From Gadus chalcogrammus (lineage: Eukaryota; Chordata; Actinopteri; Gadiformes; Gadidae): a stretch of 64,000 nucleotides of DNA. How positions within the stretch are numbered: position 1 is the first letter of the stretch; the number at the start of each line of letters is the position of its first letter. This document shows positions 41,052 through 50,829 of the stretch, piece after piece. The position numbers and the translations under genes are program-made. The notes beneath the pieces are model-generated. The model was not told the DNA's origin and did not search any database. It worked only from the letters and a program-made list of their open reading frames with translations. The stretch is taken from positions 23,521,818 to 23,585,817 of the forward strand of contig NC_079419.1 of NCBI RefSeq assembly GCF_026213295.1, read 5' to 3'.

Positions 41052-41988
41052 TAATTACGTTATGCAATTGACAATGCATTATGCAATTTCATAATGTAAT
41101 TTGTAAATACGTTATTCAAAGTGTATTTTAATATGCAAAGTGACAATGCAATCCTCAATTAAATTTGCACAAGTTATAACAATAAAAATAGAATAACATT
41201 TTGTCAAATTCTTTTATTCAAATTGAAAAGCTATAGCGTCCCCGTGATTGCAATCCACTTCGCCACGCTCCGTGTGTTGCGATATTCAAATGACATTTCA
41301 ATCCGCAAAACGAACGCTTTGCAAAAGATTTGGCAAAACGTTTTGCAAAACGTAATCCAAAACGTTATCCAAAAAGTCAATTTGCAAAGTGGCAAACGTA
41401 TCAGCCAATCAGCGTCTGGCCGGGAACTACGTCACTTTCTATTGCCTCCAAGGGTATCTCCACGGTGGGTCTCCCGACCCTATGTTTCGCAGTGCCTGTA
41501 GCACTTGGGAAATCTTTGTGTTTACCACTAATCGTATCAATAATCTCCATTGGTGACCAATGGATGTGACACATACGAAGTGAAGGTGAACAAGAAAATT
41601 ACGAGCAAGTGACGTAGTTCCCGCCCAGACGCTGATTGGCTGATACGTTTCACACTTTGCATATTGACGTTTTGGAAAACATTTTGCAAAACGTTTTGCT
41701 AAATCTTTTACAAAGCGTTCGTTTTGCGGATTGAAATGTCATTTGAATATCGCAACACACGGAGCGTGGCGAAGTTGATTGCAATCACGGGGACGCTATA
41801 GCTTTTCAATTTGAATAAAGGAACTCAAAGAATTTGACAAAATGTTATTCTATTTTTATTGTTAGAACTTTTGCAAATTTAATTGAGGATTGCATTGTCA
41901 CTTTGCATATTAAAATACACTTGAATAACGTATTTACAAATTACATTATAAAATTGCATAATGAATTGTCAATTGCATAATGTAATTG
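41052..41988. mobile_element. Foldback element with ~390-bp arms
   Basis: Left arm about 41052-41440 and right arm about 41600-41988 are reverse complements with small differences (for example GAAAAGCTATAGCGTCCCCG / CGGGGACGCTATAGCTTTTC). The loop is about 160 bp. AT-rich words such as TTATGCAAT and CAAAACGTT repeat through the arms. No ORF and no clear target duplication. It lies in the first intron of the MADF-BESS gene. Confidence 0.85.
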
Positions 41989-42340
41989 CAAATTGCATTG
42001 CCATTGGAATTTTGCTACATATATGCTTCCATAGACTATATCAACAGTATTTAACACTGGGTAGTTACATTTTCAATAGGTAGTTATAATAGTATTTCAT
42101 ATTTGTATACACCTTTAATACCATAGCTGTGTGAAATATTTTCTATGTATCTTTTATCCAGAAAGTACAAAAGTTTAAAAGTTATTCAGTCAAGTACTTC
42201 TAAAGAAAACTAATATTTAAAGTAAGTAAAAATGTTCTGTAACTTTGCACTGATCAGGACATATTTTACAGATACTAAAAGGTAGATTATGTACAGTTCA
42301 TTTAAAATCACATTTTTATAATCTTTTAAGTAGTACTTTG
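41989..42340. other. Intron sequence, nothing recognised
   Basis: AT-rich DNA between the foldback element and MADF exon 1. Confidence 0.4.
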
Positions 42341-42559
42341 TACTCACCATCCACTCCCAAAACTATTGTAATTAAATGCCAGGCTTTGTCCTTTCTGCCA
42401 TTGTCCTTATAAAAAGGATGATTGGTTACGTAAATGATTTTATGTTTCTCCACTTCGACAATCAGTCTCTCGTCGTCCATGTTGCCGACCCTCTGATTGA
42501 TTGGCAGCTGACCTGGTGCCACCGGCCATGATGTGAAGTTGTGATAGGCTACACGAGTA

Positions 42560-42850
42560 TTTGTGTTTTATTTTGAAAATTGACCGGATGCTCTATAGCT
42601 TTTACTTTTTGGCTTCCTGCCCTGCTCGATCTGCTCTGTTGAAATTGACGCGGTTTAGCAGCGGCTCGCGGCAAAAATAGAAGTGCGACGGAAAAATAGC
42701 GCAGCGGTGTGGCACGCCGCTCCTGGGACGCTGCTGAAACGTTCCGCGGCGCGCCCGGTGGAAATGGTCTCATTGATTAGAGTGGCAGCGATCAGCAGCG
42801 GTCACCGCGGCGCAGCCGTGTCGCGGCGCGTATGCCTCCGGTGGAATCGA
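42560..42850. repeat. Harbinger-like MITE remnant, right end only
   Basis: GC-rich sequence with CGCGGCGCGCCCGGTGG and a right end CCTCCGGTGGAATCGAGCC followed by TTA. Similar ends are known from fish Harbinger MITEs. The left end was not found. Confidence 0.4.
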
Positions 42851-42854
42851 GCCT

Positions 42855-43592
42855 TAAAGATGCTCTCGCCAGATGAGAGCTTGGCAGTCCAAGTGGAAGC
42901 AAGGAGACTGACAACAGCCCTCATTCTAAATCTGCAGGTTCAGTCTGCGCTAAGTACAAGTCAAGGTAAATTGAAGCCTCAGTGTAGCTTCCAGTCATAT
43001 TACCAAAATTAAATTGCCTATATATTGGAGGATCTCTGTATATAATAATAATAATATTAATACCCCTTTCACATTTTAGCAGCGGACGGGACTAGTGCAA
43101 CAGAGGGAAGAAGTAGAAGGTAGGCCCAACCTGCAAGATGACAGCCACAAAAGGCTGTGAATTATGTGCACTGTTTCACAGTTTTAATTGCAAACCTTGA
43201 CTGTATGTTTATAGCCTACTTGACTTTATTTAAATTCAGACGCGCCTTGTTCTTTTTGATAGAAAATGTACTGAAAAAGCGCAGAATGTTCCAGGATCGG
43301 AAGACACTCCCGACCTTATTGAGGCGGATGAAATACAGCGCTAAATGCTGTCACATTTCAGTCTTGAGGACTGCACAGAAGACGTCCTTGGATTTTGGAG
43401 GGATCACGTCACGATTTCCCTCTCCTCTCGATGTTGGCAAGAGCGGTGCTTTGCGTTCCTGCAACCAGCGCATCAAGCGAGCGCGCTTTCGGTTCAGCAG
43501 GTCACGTGCTGGAAGCGCGTCGCAATAGGCTAAACCCCGGCACCGTGGATGCCATCCTCTTTCTCCACAGTGCTTCCAAACAGCGGTCATGA
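42855..43592 (+). pseudogene. hAT transposase 3' part with dimerisation domain
   Basis: The final frame (from about 43320) reads, after frame changes, FPLLSMLARAVLCVPATSAS, SERAFGSAGHVLEARRNRL and NPGTVDAILFLHS, the standard C-terminal dimerisation domain of ZBED-type hAT transposases, with a stop at 43590. Upstream segments 42855-42965 and 43080-43120 end at GT and start after AG, suggesting exons, but I cannot assign their protein. Catalytic parts are missing. The repeat at 44090-44460 may be its 3' end. Confidence 0.7.
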
Positions 43593-44089
43593 ATACAGTA
43601 GCCCTTAGTTCAATTTTGAGTTTTCAATTTGTAGCATTCACACCGCAATACCTAATTATTTTAGTTCCCTCTATTGTGTGTCAGTTAAAATTTTTGCAGA
43701 CATAGGTTCATTGTTATTATTGTTATTATAAAGCTGCGGTTAATCAGCTCGGAATTATCTGTAAATTAAAACTTCCTTTCGGTTTTTGATTGACAACTGA
43801 TCTCATCTCATTGTGTTTAAGTGTTGTGTTTCATGATTTTCTCCTCATTTCATATAAATGCGTATACCGCAGGCCTATTGGTCCGAATATAAACACAAAC
43901 CCCATTGTAAGATGACCTATATTTGGAAAAAAGATTTGAACACCAGATTTTATAAATAAAATAAATTGTATTTATTGAAATAATATACGAAAATAAAAAG
44001 GCATAGAATAAAACACTGCATTGCCACGAAACAGTAGTGCAAATAGGCCGAACTGATGTGTCCACCAAAGACTATTCCTGACACTCTGT
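43593..44089. other. Likely 3' untranslated part of the hAT element
   Basis: AT-rich; no ORF or repeat border found. Confidence 0.35.
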
Positions 44090-44460
44090 GTTCGCTCTGG
44101 CTGTGGTCGCTGCGCACTGTTTCGGCCCGTGGCAAAGCAAGTCATCCTCGCTGCTGTCCAAGGCATTTTGAGCCGCAGCATTTATTTAATGCTCGTATGA
44201 CCTAGTGCTGAAAAAAAAGTTATCTGAAAAAGTGTGAGGGGGAGCAGTGGTGCGCTAAACTTGTTCTTTGAGCAGCTGGATGTGAACAATGGCACAACGA
44301 TAGATTTTCGACTGTGCGCGCATGCACAATATTGCATTGGTGTAATCGAGCTGCGCTGCTATATTATTTTTTTTATCAATGTAGCGAGTTGAAAGTCAAG
44401 TGCAGGCTGAGCTTTTTTTTTCCAGCACCCCCTGCTGAGAATACGTTCCTGTGGCTATGG
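44090..44460 (+). repeat. Dispersed repeat, inverted copy of 39200-39545
   Basis: See the copy at 39200-39545. Shared words include CAAGGCATTTTGAGCCG-like and CAGCTGGATGTGAAC. Ends next to the MITE at 44476. Confidence 0.65.
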
Positions 44461-44475
44461 TTCCATTGCAATATG

Positions 44476-44968
44476 TGGCGTGTTCCAATACCCGTACTAT
44501 CCGTACTTACTAGCCAAATTTTGAGTACGTAGTACGTTCCAATTCAGATCCGGCGAAAAGAAGTATACTTCAAGGACCCGGATGTCGTACGAAAAACGGG
44601 CTAATCGTGAAGTGTGGATCGAAGGACACTTTCCGTACTCAACGGCAGCCATCTTAGCTACGTAGTGGAAGAGGCGGAGCCAGCCTGAGCCAAAGTCTGC
44701 GCATTTTCCACATAGCCTGCCATTTTGTAGTTTTTATAGTTTTTAGGCGTAAAGAGTTCACCGTTCAAAGCGGGATGTTTATTGCGGGGGAGGAGCCGCG
44801 GCGGCGGACGTGATCGTAATTTCCGGTTAGTGCACCACGGAGTACTCGATTTGGAACAGCACCCACATCTGAAAAATTAACGTACTCAGTGAGCACGGAT
44901 AGTACGGACTACGGATAGAAAACTTCCTTTAAGTGTACTCATGGAAGTACGGGTATTGGAACACGGCA
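44476..44968. mobile_element. MITE family E, copy 1 (3-bp duplication ATG)
   Basis: Ends are TGGCGTGTTCCAATACCCG and CGGGTATTGGAACACGGCA. The flanks are ATG (44473-44475 and 44969-44971). Copy 2 is at 49385-49844 in the same orientation. The sub-terminal words GTACGTAGTACG and GTACGGACTACGG are palindrome-rich. No transposase. Confidence 0.82.
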
Positions 44969-45219
44969 ATGGGCTCACTGGCGTTTTTTTTTTTTTTTCT
45001 CGGGTTGGGTCGGGTTTGGGTCATTATCGGCGCATATTTTTGCGGGCTGGGCGGGGCGATCCAGATCTCCTAACGGGTTGGGTGGGGCGGGTGTTAAAAA
45101 AACCTGACCCGCGCATCGCTAACACACGGTGTCTCGATAGTGAAACCTACTGGCGCTGTTTAAGCAGCACATGTTACACAAAACGGAGGCCATCTTAGTT
45201 AGTAAGACTACAGCAATTT

Positions 45220-46810
45220 AGCCCATCTGGAAGTTTTTTGGGTTCAAGCCAAATGATAATGGTGAACCTAAAGACCCCAACCAGCCTATATGTCGGCTTT
45301 GTAAAAGGCTTTGTAAATTGTAAAACCAATTTACACGCTCACTTAAGAGTGCATCGTCCGGCAGATCATGCTACTTTAGGTCCACGTGCCGCAGCCTCCG
45401 CTATTGCTACAACCTCAAAGCAGCCCTCAATCCTGGGCGCCTTCTCGCGGGGACACAAATACAAGCGAGACAGCCTTCGATGGAACGATGGAGACGATCG
45501 ACGATGGAATCCATCTATCGTCGATAGTCGATAGAATCGACTATCAGCCCATCCCTAGTATCCACATCTCATTGTGTGGCACTGCTTAAACCTTAGGCTG
45601 GAATTGGCTGTTGGAGACACAGTCAAGCAAACTAACAATGTCAATAATTTCAAGTCTTTTTTAGACAAAATGTACACACTGTACCACAGGTCACCAAAAA
45701 ACTGCTGGGAACTGGCTGAGCATGCACAACAATTTGAAGTAAACATGCTAAAGATCGGGAGGGTCCTTCATGTGAGATGGGCAGCCAGCTGTTTCAGAAA
45801 TGTGAAAGCTGTATGGAATTCCTACGGCCCTATATCACCACTTCAGTGCTGCTTCAGTGGATGTCACAATAGATATAGATCCTATGTGATCAAGGCCCCG
45901 TTTACACGAGGACGCTTGCGGGTAAAAACTAAAAAATATTTTATCAGAAGTGCCTTTCGTTCGACGGCGTTTTTGGGGCTTAAAAACGCAACAATCTGAA
46001 ACCACCCTCCAGAGTGGAAAACTTGAATACGCTCCGCCGTATTCAAGTACACGGCCAAGACGCAAAACTCTGCTCAGATCTGCTCACGTCGCTTACGCGT
46101 TTATGTCGCATACATGCGCCAGTACAGGGAAATAAACAAACATGTTGGATTATTTCCATGCGTCGGACCTTCAAGCTGCTCTGGCAGCTCTAATAAATTT
46201 ACAGGAGTCTTTACACGAAATGTACAGGATTTGTACAGATAGTAATACTGAACAGAGAAGGATCTTTTTGGTTTTCGCGGCGCGGATAAGAGAAGAAGGA
46301 AGATCCTACTCATGCGCTCAGACATGGCGGTGTTGTGTGATAGTGTAGCACAGCACCACCTAGCCGCCTGGCATGCATACCCAATCGAATTCCACACACT
46401 TTTGCGTCACCGTACGCAGATTTCCTCCCGAAAACGCTCGTCTAAACGCGGAATAAAAAGTGAAGACGCGATGCCACTTTTGCGTCTTCTGTTCACACCG
46501 TCATCATGTATACGTAGCCTTAGCCCTCATGCATGACACATTAGAGGAGACCTCCCACCTCTCTAAACTTGCAAGAGAGAGGAATGACCCTCACAAGAGC
46601 AGACACATTAATGAGACAAAATTTGTATGGTTTCATTAATGATTACCTGTCAAGGTGATAGAAGGCAGGAAGCCCTTCAAGCTGCAGAAGAACACGAGTT
46701 TAACGGAATGCACCTAAGAAGCACCCTGAGGGCAAGGCAGATAAATTCATCAGAGTTCCTTCACTCATGGAGAACCTGGAGGAGAGATTGTTCACTACAG
46801 GTTCATCTAG
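45220..46810 (+). pseudogene. hAT transposase (ZBED/KIAA1586-like), broken by a MITE
   Basis: A BED finger is visible at 45235-45480 across two frames (FGFKPNDNGEPKDPNQPICR, then TNLHAHLRVHRP). A piece of foreign sequence follows (45481-45558, ending CAGCCCATCCCTA, a hAT-type end). The transposase resumes at 45574 with WHCLNLRLELAVGDTV, FKSFLDKMYTLYHRSPKN and IGRVLHVRWAASCFRNVKAV. The MITE at 45894-46519 interrupts it. The frame continues ALMHDTLEETSHLSKLARER with stops to about 46800. No dimerisation domain is found before the next hAT end at 46813. Long dead. Confidence 0.75.
45894..46519. mobile_element. MITE inside the hAT transposase
   Basis: Ends are GGCCCCGTTTACACGAGGACG and CGTCATCATGTATACGTAGCC (about 15 of 21 positions pair). 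The interior has ACGCTCGTCTAAACGCG-like words and CTTGAATACG / CGTATTCAAG inverted words. The target duplication is not clear. Confidence 0.6.
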
Positions 46811-46812
46811 GC

Positions 46813-47081
46813 CAGGGGTCGGCAACTGGCGGCCCGTGGGCCATAACTGGCCCGCAAGACATATCTGGCCCGCCTGATTATTCTGAAGTTATATTATTAT
46901 TATTATTATTTTTATTTATTTTTTTGAACATCGAATATCTATATCTGTTAGCTTAAATGCAAAGGGCCGGATACAGTGACATTTTTTTCTTCGTTTTGGA
47001 ATTTAAATGTATCAAATCCTGCTACTACTCCCGGAAGGTTAGAGACACACTCGTCACGGTCACGCGTAAGCAAAATAGTAA
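46813..47081. repeat. Truncated hAT element, left end
   Basis: Starts CAGGGGTCGGCAACTGGCGG, close to the left end at 49949. It runs through an ATT-rich tract and is cut at the 47082 hairpin. No right end. Confidence 0.55.
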
Positions 47082-47116
47082 CAGAATGTTAAGTTCCTGA
47101 GGAACTTAACATTCTG
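47082..47116. repeat. Perfect hairpin, 17-bp arms with 1-nt loop, at the start of a Harbinger ORF1
   Basis: CAGAATGTTAAGTTCCT, G, AGGAACTTAACATTCTG. The right arm is coding sequence of the Myb-like ORF1 (EELNIL); the left arm replaces the sequence expected upstream. Confidence 0.9.
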
Positions 47117-47645
47117 CTTGAGGAGGTGGAGGCAAACAAAGGCCTCTTATTTGATCGCTTCAAAGGTGCCTACCACCAACAAGCAAAAAGTTAAGAAGTG
47201 GGGAGAAATAGCTGAGAGAATGACTGCGGTCACTGGCATCACTAGGTCCGATGTGGACGTCCAGAAAAAATGGCAAGACTTCGTCAGTCTTGCCAAAGAG
47301 AAAGCGTCGGAATTTCGACATCAATCCAATTTGACTGGTGCGGGGGTGCACACGGCGCAGGCCCTCAACGACGAGGAAGAGCGACCCATGGCCATCATAG
47401 GCTACTCAGCCTCCCAAGACATCCCCGGGGGAGTGGATATCCATGCGGGTATCACAGAAGTGGGAGATCCTTCAAGTGAGCAATGGCAGGAGGATGAGGA
47501 ACCAAGGATCCCCCACCAGTCCACCTCGGCTGGCCCCACCTCCATCGGACCTAGTGACCGCATTCATTATCAGCTATTTCCCCCCCACTTTTTAATGTTG
47601 CTTGTTGGTGTGGGCACCTTTGAACCGTTTTTCTTTGAGTTTTGA
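47100..47645 (+). pseudogene. Harbinger Myb-like ORF1 (NAIF1-type DNA-binding domain)
   Basis: Reads EELNILLEEVEANKGLLFDR, then after a one-base slip near 47165 TNKQKVKKWGEIAERMTAVT, RSDVDVQKKWQDFVSLAKEK and DEEERPMAIIGYSASQDI, and ends in an acidic, Ser/Pro-rich tail and a TGA at 47643. This is the Myb_DNA-bind_5 (NAIF1-like) class that binds Harbinger ends and carries the nuclease to the nucleus. The N-terminus before EELN is lost in the hairpin at 47082-47116. The HARBI1 gene follows on the same strand at 48060. Confidence 0.8.
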
Positions 47646-48059
47646 AATAAAAAAAAACGATGTGTGGAAATCACGCAATTACTATGTTTCAGTCAAATGC
47701 AGCCTAATATGACCTACAATGGTCTCCACAAATGATAAAGCACATTATTGTCGAACATGTGTGCATGTTTTGGTGTTAAAGCTGTTAAAATTACTCATGG
47801 TTTAAATCCTTGAGAGGAAAAACATTTGTCTGACTACATAGCATCATTAAGAAGCAATTTTAACTATACTACTATCTAATTATAATAAAGACTATAATAC
47901 TATTATATGAACTATAAAATAATACATGTGGAAACACCGGCAATGAGTTTGATATACCCTTAACAAATTAACTGTTTAACACTATTCGTTGACAGGTTTT
48001 ATTAATTAGTCTCGGAACATAGGCCTATACAGTATAGTGCAAGTGGCCATGCAGAGAGA
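47646..48059. other. Spacer between Harbinger ORF1 and nuclease
   Basis: AT-rich, non-coding; AATAAA at 47645 could serve ORF1. Confidence 0.45.
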
Positions 48060-48992
48060 GGGAGAGAGACGGGAAAACTTTGACCCCCTCAAGGTCTACA
48101 ATGACGCGGCAGTCATCCAGCGCCCAGGGAGCCAATCAGACAGCTGCTTGGGACGATCAGCGAAGACCTGAGACGTACAACCAGGAGGAACTTTGCACTC
48201 ACACCGCAAGTACAGCTCTTGGCATCCCTCAGGTTCTACGCCACAGGGAGCTTTTCTGCAGGTCGTCGGAGATGGCCAGGGCCTGTCCAAGGCGTCAGTA
48301 TGCAGGTCGGTCCAGGCAGTGACGTACAGCCTCGTCCGACTGGTTCCGCAGCACGTCCGTTTCCACACCAGAGACGAGAGCGACCCAAAAATACTTTTTT
48401 CGGTCGTTCCGCATCCCTCAAGTGGCCGGAGCCGTGTACGGAACTTTGGTACCAATTAATACGCCCCATGTGGATGCCCACGTTTTCATATTCCGGAAGG
48501 GATATGCCGCTGTGAACGACCATCAGGGCATCATCCTTGATGTCCTGGCGAGATGGCCTGGAAGCACACAAGACTCCTTCGTCTTCCGCGAGTCCTCCAT
48601 CGGCCGGCTGGCTGCAGCCTCCAGAGAAGGGTGGCGGCTCCTCGGAGACAGTGGCTATCCTCTTCACACCTAACCCGGTGGCTAACCCGGGAGACGTCCA
48701 TGACGAGGAATACAACGAAGCCCACCGTCTGGCCCGGTGCATCGTTGAGCGCACGATCGGGAGGTGGAAGTTGTGCTTTAGATGCCTCCACAAGTCTAGC
48801 GGGGGGCTCCAGTTTTCGCCAGCCAAGTCATGCGCTGCGATATGTGTGACAGCAATGTTACACAACATTGCAGCTAAGGCTGGGGTAGCTTTAGGTGAAC
48901 CGGAGGACAATGAAGACGACAACAAGGAAGATCGGTGTGAGGGCGGCCTCCCACATAACTCAAGGCTGGTTTTCAAGCACGTCGAAGAGTGA
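48060..48992 (+). pseudogene. HARBI1-type Harbinger nuclease, first catalytic Asp lost
   Basis: Homology runs from EGERRENFDPLKVYNDAAVI through QVVGDGQGLSKASVCRSVQ, GTLVPINTPHVDAHVFIFRK, DVLARWPGSTQDSFVFRESS and ARCIVERTIGRWKLCFRCLH, ending VFKHVEE and TGA at 48990. The family sequence AVDGT reads AVYGT here, so the first catalytic Asp is replaced. A few residues are also missing before DHQGII. The second Asp (TQDSF) and the Glu (VERT) remain. Frame changes near 48120, 48190, 48400 and 48670. It pairs with ORF1 at 47100 as one Harbinger unit that ends at 50612. Inactive. Confidence 0.85.
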
Positions 48993-49384
48993 TTGAGAGT
49001 TTTTTTAACCCCCCTCCCACATGTCACTAAACATTCCCGTCAACGTGACCAATCCCCACCATATCCCAGCCTTGTGCCTGCTCCTTTGCGCTTTTTATTT
49101 TTCTTTGTTATTTTTTTATCTTTTTTTCTACGTTTTATGAATAGCCTATGTCACAGTATGCACAAATCCCCCCCACTTTCTCTCACACATTTTGATTGCC
49201 CTGCCTGCTCAAACATTTTCTCTTTCTCTCTTTATCAATCGACAAAATAAGAACATAATGGCCCACAATAGGCTCAGACGTGACACACCATTACCAAACG
49301 CATCCAATACTAGGAATGTCAGCTGGTGACGCCACTGAGGCTATAGTAGGCTAACGATGCTCTTAGCAACCTACGAGTACCCTG
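48993..49384. other. Harbinger 3' region
   Basis: Untranslated part of the Harbinger unit. 49315-49384 matches, in reverse, the fragment at 9950-10030 (CGCCACTGAGGCTATAGTAG). Confidence 0.5.
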
Positions 49385-49844
49385 TGCCGTGTTCCAATAC
49401 TTACTAGCCAAATTGTGAGTACGTAGTACGTTCCAATTCAGATCCGGCGAGAAGAAGTATACTTCAAGGACCCGGATGTCGTACGAAAAACGGGCTAATC
49501 GTGAAGTGTGGATCGGAGGACACTTTCCGTACTCAACGGCAGGCATCTTAGCTACGTAGCGGAAGAGGCGGAGCCAGGCTGAGCCAAAGTCGGCGCATTT
49601 TCCACATAGCCTGTATTAAGAGTCATTTTGTAGTTTATGTATAGCTTTTTATAGCTGCTAGGTGTAAAGAGTTCACCGTTCAAAGCGGGATGTTTATTGC
49701 TGGGGAGGAGCGGCGGCGGCAGTCGCGATTTCCGGTTAGTGCACCACGGAGTACTCGATTTGGAACCGCACTCACATCTGAAAAATAGTACGGATAGTAT
49801 TCCTTTAAGTATACTCATGGAAGTAAGGGTATTGGAACACGGCA
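49385..49844. mobile_element. MITE family E, copy 2 (3-bp duplication CTG)
   Basis: Ends are TGCCGTGTTCCAATAC and GTATTGGAACACGGCA with CTG on both sides (49382-49384 and 49845-49847). The fragment at 9960-10010 shows the same host sequence without the insertion. Highly similar to 44476-44968. Confidence 0.87.
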
Positions 49845-49948
49845 CTGGAGTCCTCGTTAGCTACGAGCGTTTTCACGACGTTCGTTACCAACGATGCTTT
49901 CGGGAAACGTACGATGCTCGTACGACGCACTTCACGATCCACTTAGGC

Positions 49949-50577
49949 CAGGGATGGGCAACTGGCGGCCCGCATCCTCACTCAGTGCGGCCCGCATCCT
50001 CACTCAGTCAGGCCCGCACATAATAAAAAAAATAAAAAAAAGAATAATAATAATTGATCGAGTTACAGAAAACTCGGTCAAGAAAGATGAGAAGAATTCA
50101 TAGAATTCGAAGGCAAACCCATGCATCTAGTTTGCTTAGAAGCGATATCAGTCATTAAAGATTAACTTAAGTCGCCACTACAACTACTACAACTGCTTGT
50201 TGGGTTTGAGTTCATTGAGTTGTTGCACTTAATGTTGGGCCACTGTTTTTCAGTTTTTTGACTTCATTGAATGATGTATGTGAGCCCTTTGCACTGATAC
50301 AAATACTGACCATTCATGTGGCTGTTTGAGCATGGAAAACATGAAATGAATGTATGTTGGTTCAATTAACATACCGTACATAGTTTATGATTCTGGATGA
50401 TTTTTTAGGTAGTGGCCATCCCCAAAATGCACCAGAATACAGGAAATCATATCTACCAAATTCAAAATTGTGTAGCTTCTCTCAGCTCACGTTTAGTTGA
50501 AGTGTGCAGTCATGTGGCCCTCCGATGGTTATGATGAAAAATGTGGCCCTCTTTATCATGAAATTTGCCCATCCCTG
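49949..50577. mobile_element. Non-autonomous hAT element with 8-bp duplication
   Basis: Ends are CAGGGATGGGCAACTGGCGG and AATTTGCCCATCCCTG, with a perfect 8-bp duplication ACTTAGGC (49941-49948 and 50578-50585). No transposase. It sits in the Harbinger terminal region (49850-50612). Confidence 0.9.
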
Positions 50578-50585
50578 ACTTAGGC

Positions 50586-50612
50586 TAACGATGCTTTCGG
50601 GAAACTGGGCCC
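50586..50612. repeat. Right terminus of the Harbinger unit
   Basis: TAACGATGCTTTCGGGAAAC then TGGGCCC. Ends of this type (GGGCCCAGTTTCCCGAAAGC) are widespread in fish Harbinger elements. The left terminus of this unit was not found. Confidence 0.55.
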
Positions 50613-50829
50613 AGTCCCTCAGCAAGGAACCACACAGCCTGGTAAGCATACCACTACAAACAGAGACAGTTACACACAAACAATCAGCGGTGGCTGTAAC
50701 ACCCCCAACCTTAAAATACACCCTATAAGGTTTGCAAGTTACAACCACCCAACCTCAGGAACAACTATAATCTAGATAAATAAATACATTCTCAGAACCT
50801 TTTTATGCCGGATTTCTTAGTTGTAGTCT

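Larger units (their letters stand above)
37933..42480 (-). pseudogene. Harbinger-associated MADF-BESS gene, split by insertions
   Basis: Minus-strand exons: 42348-42480 (MDDERLIVEVEKHKIIYV, MADF start, donor GTGAGTA), 39650-39818 (ADMCKARWKALRDAFVKNRK, MADF second half), about 39118-39195 (TQKDWKYAEIMSFVLPHL, donor GTCTGT) and 37933-38929. The last exon encodes a Ser/Pro-rich linker, then the BESS motif DELDEAYHFAMSIVPMLHRL, a poly-proline stretch and an end DWEDPNDPFYT. MADF-BESS proteins bind DNA and self-associate through BESS; fish copies travel with Harbinger elements. Damage: MITE 38036-38426 in the last exon, repeat 39200-39540, foldback 41052-41988 in intron 1, and frameshifts near 38700 and in a (G)7 run near 38010. 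A HARBI1 fragment on the other strand lies in intron 1. Confidence 0.75.
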
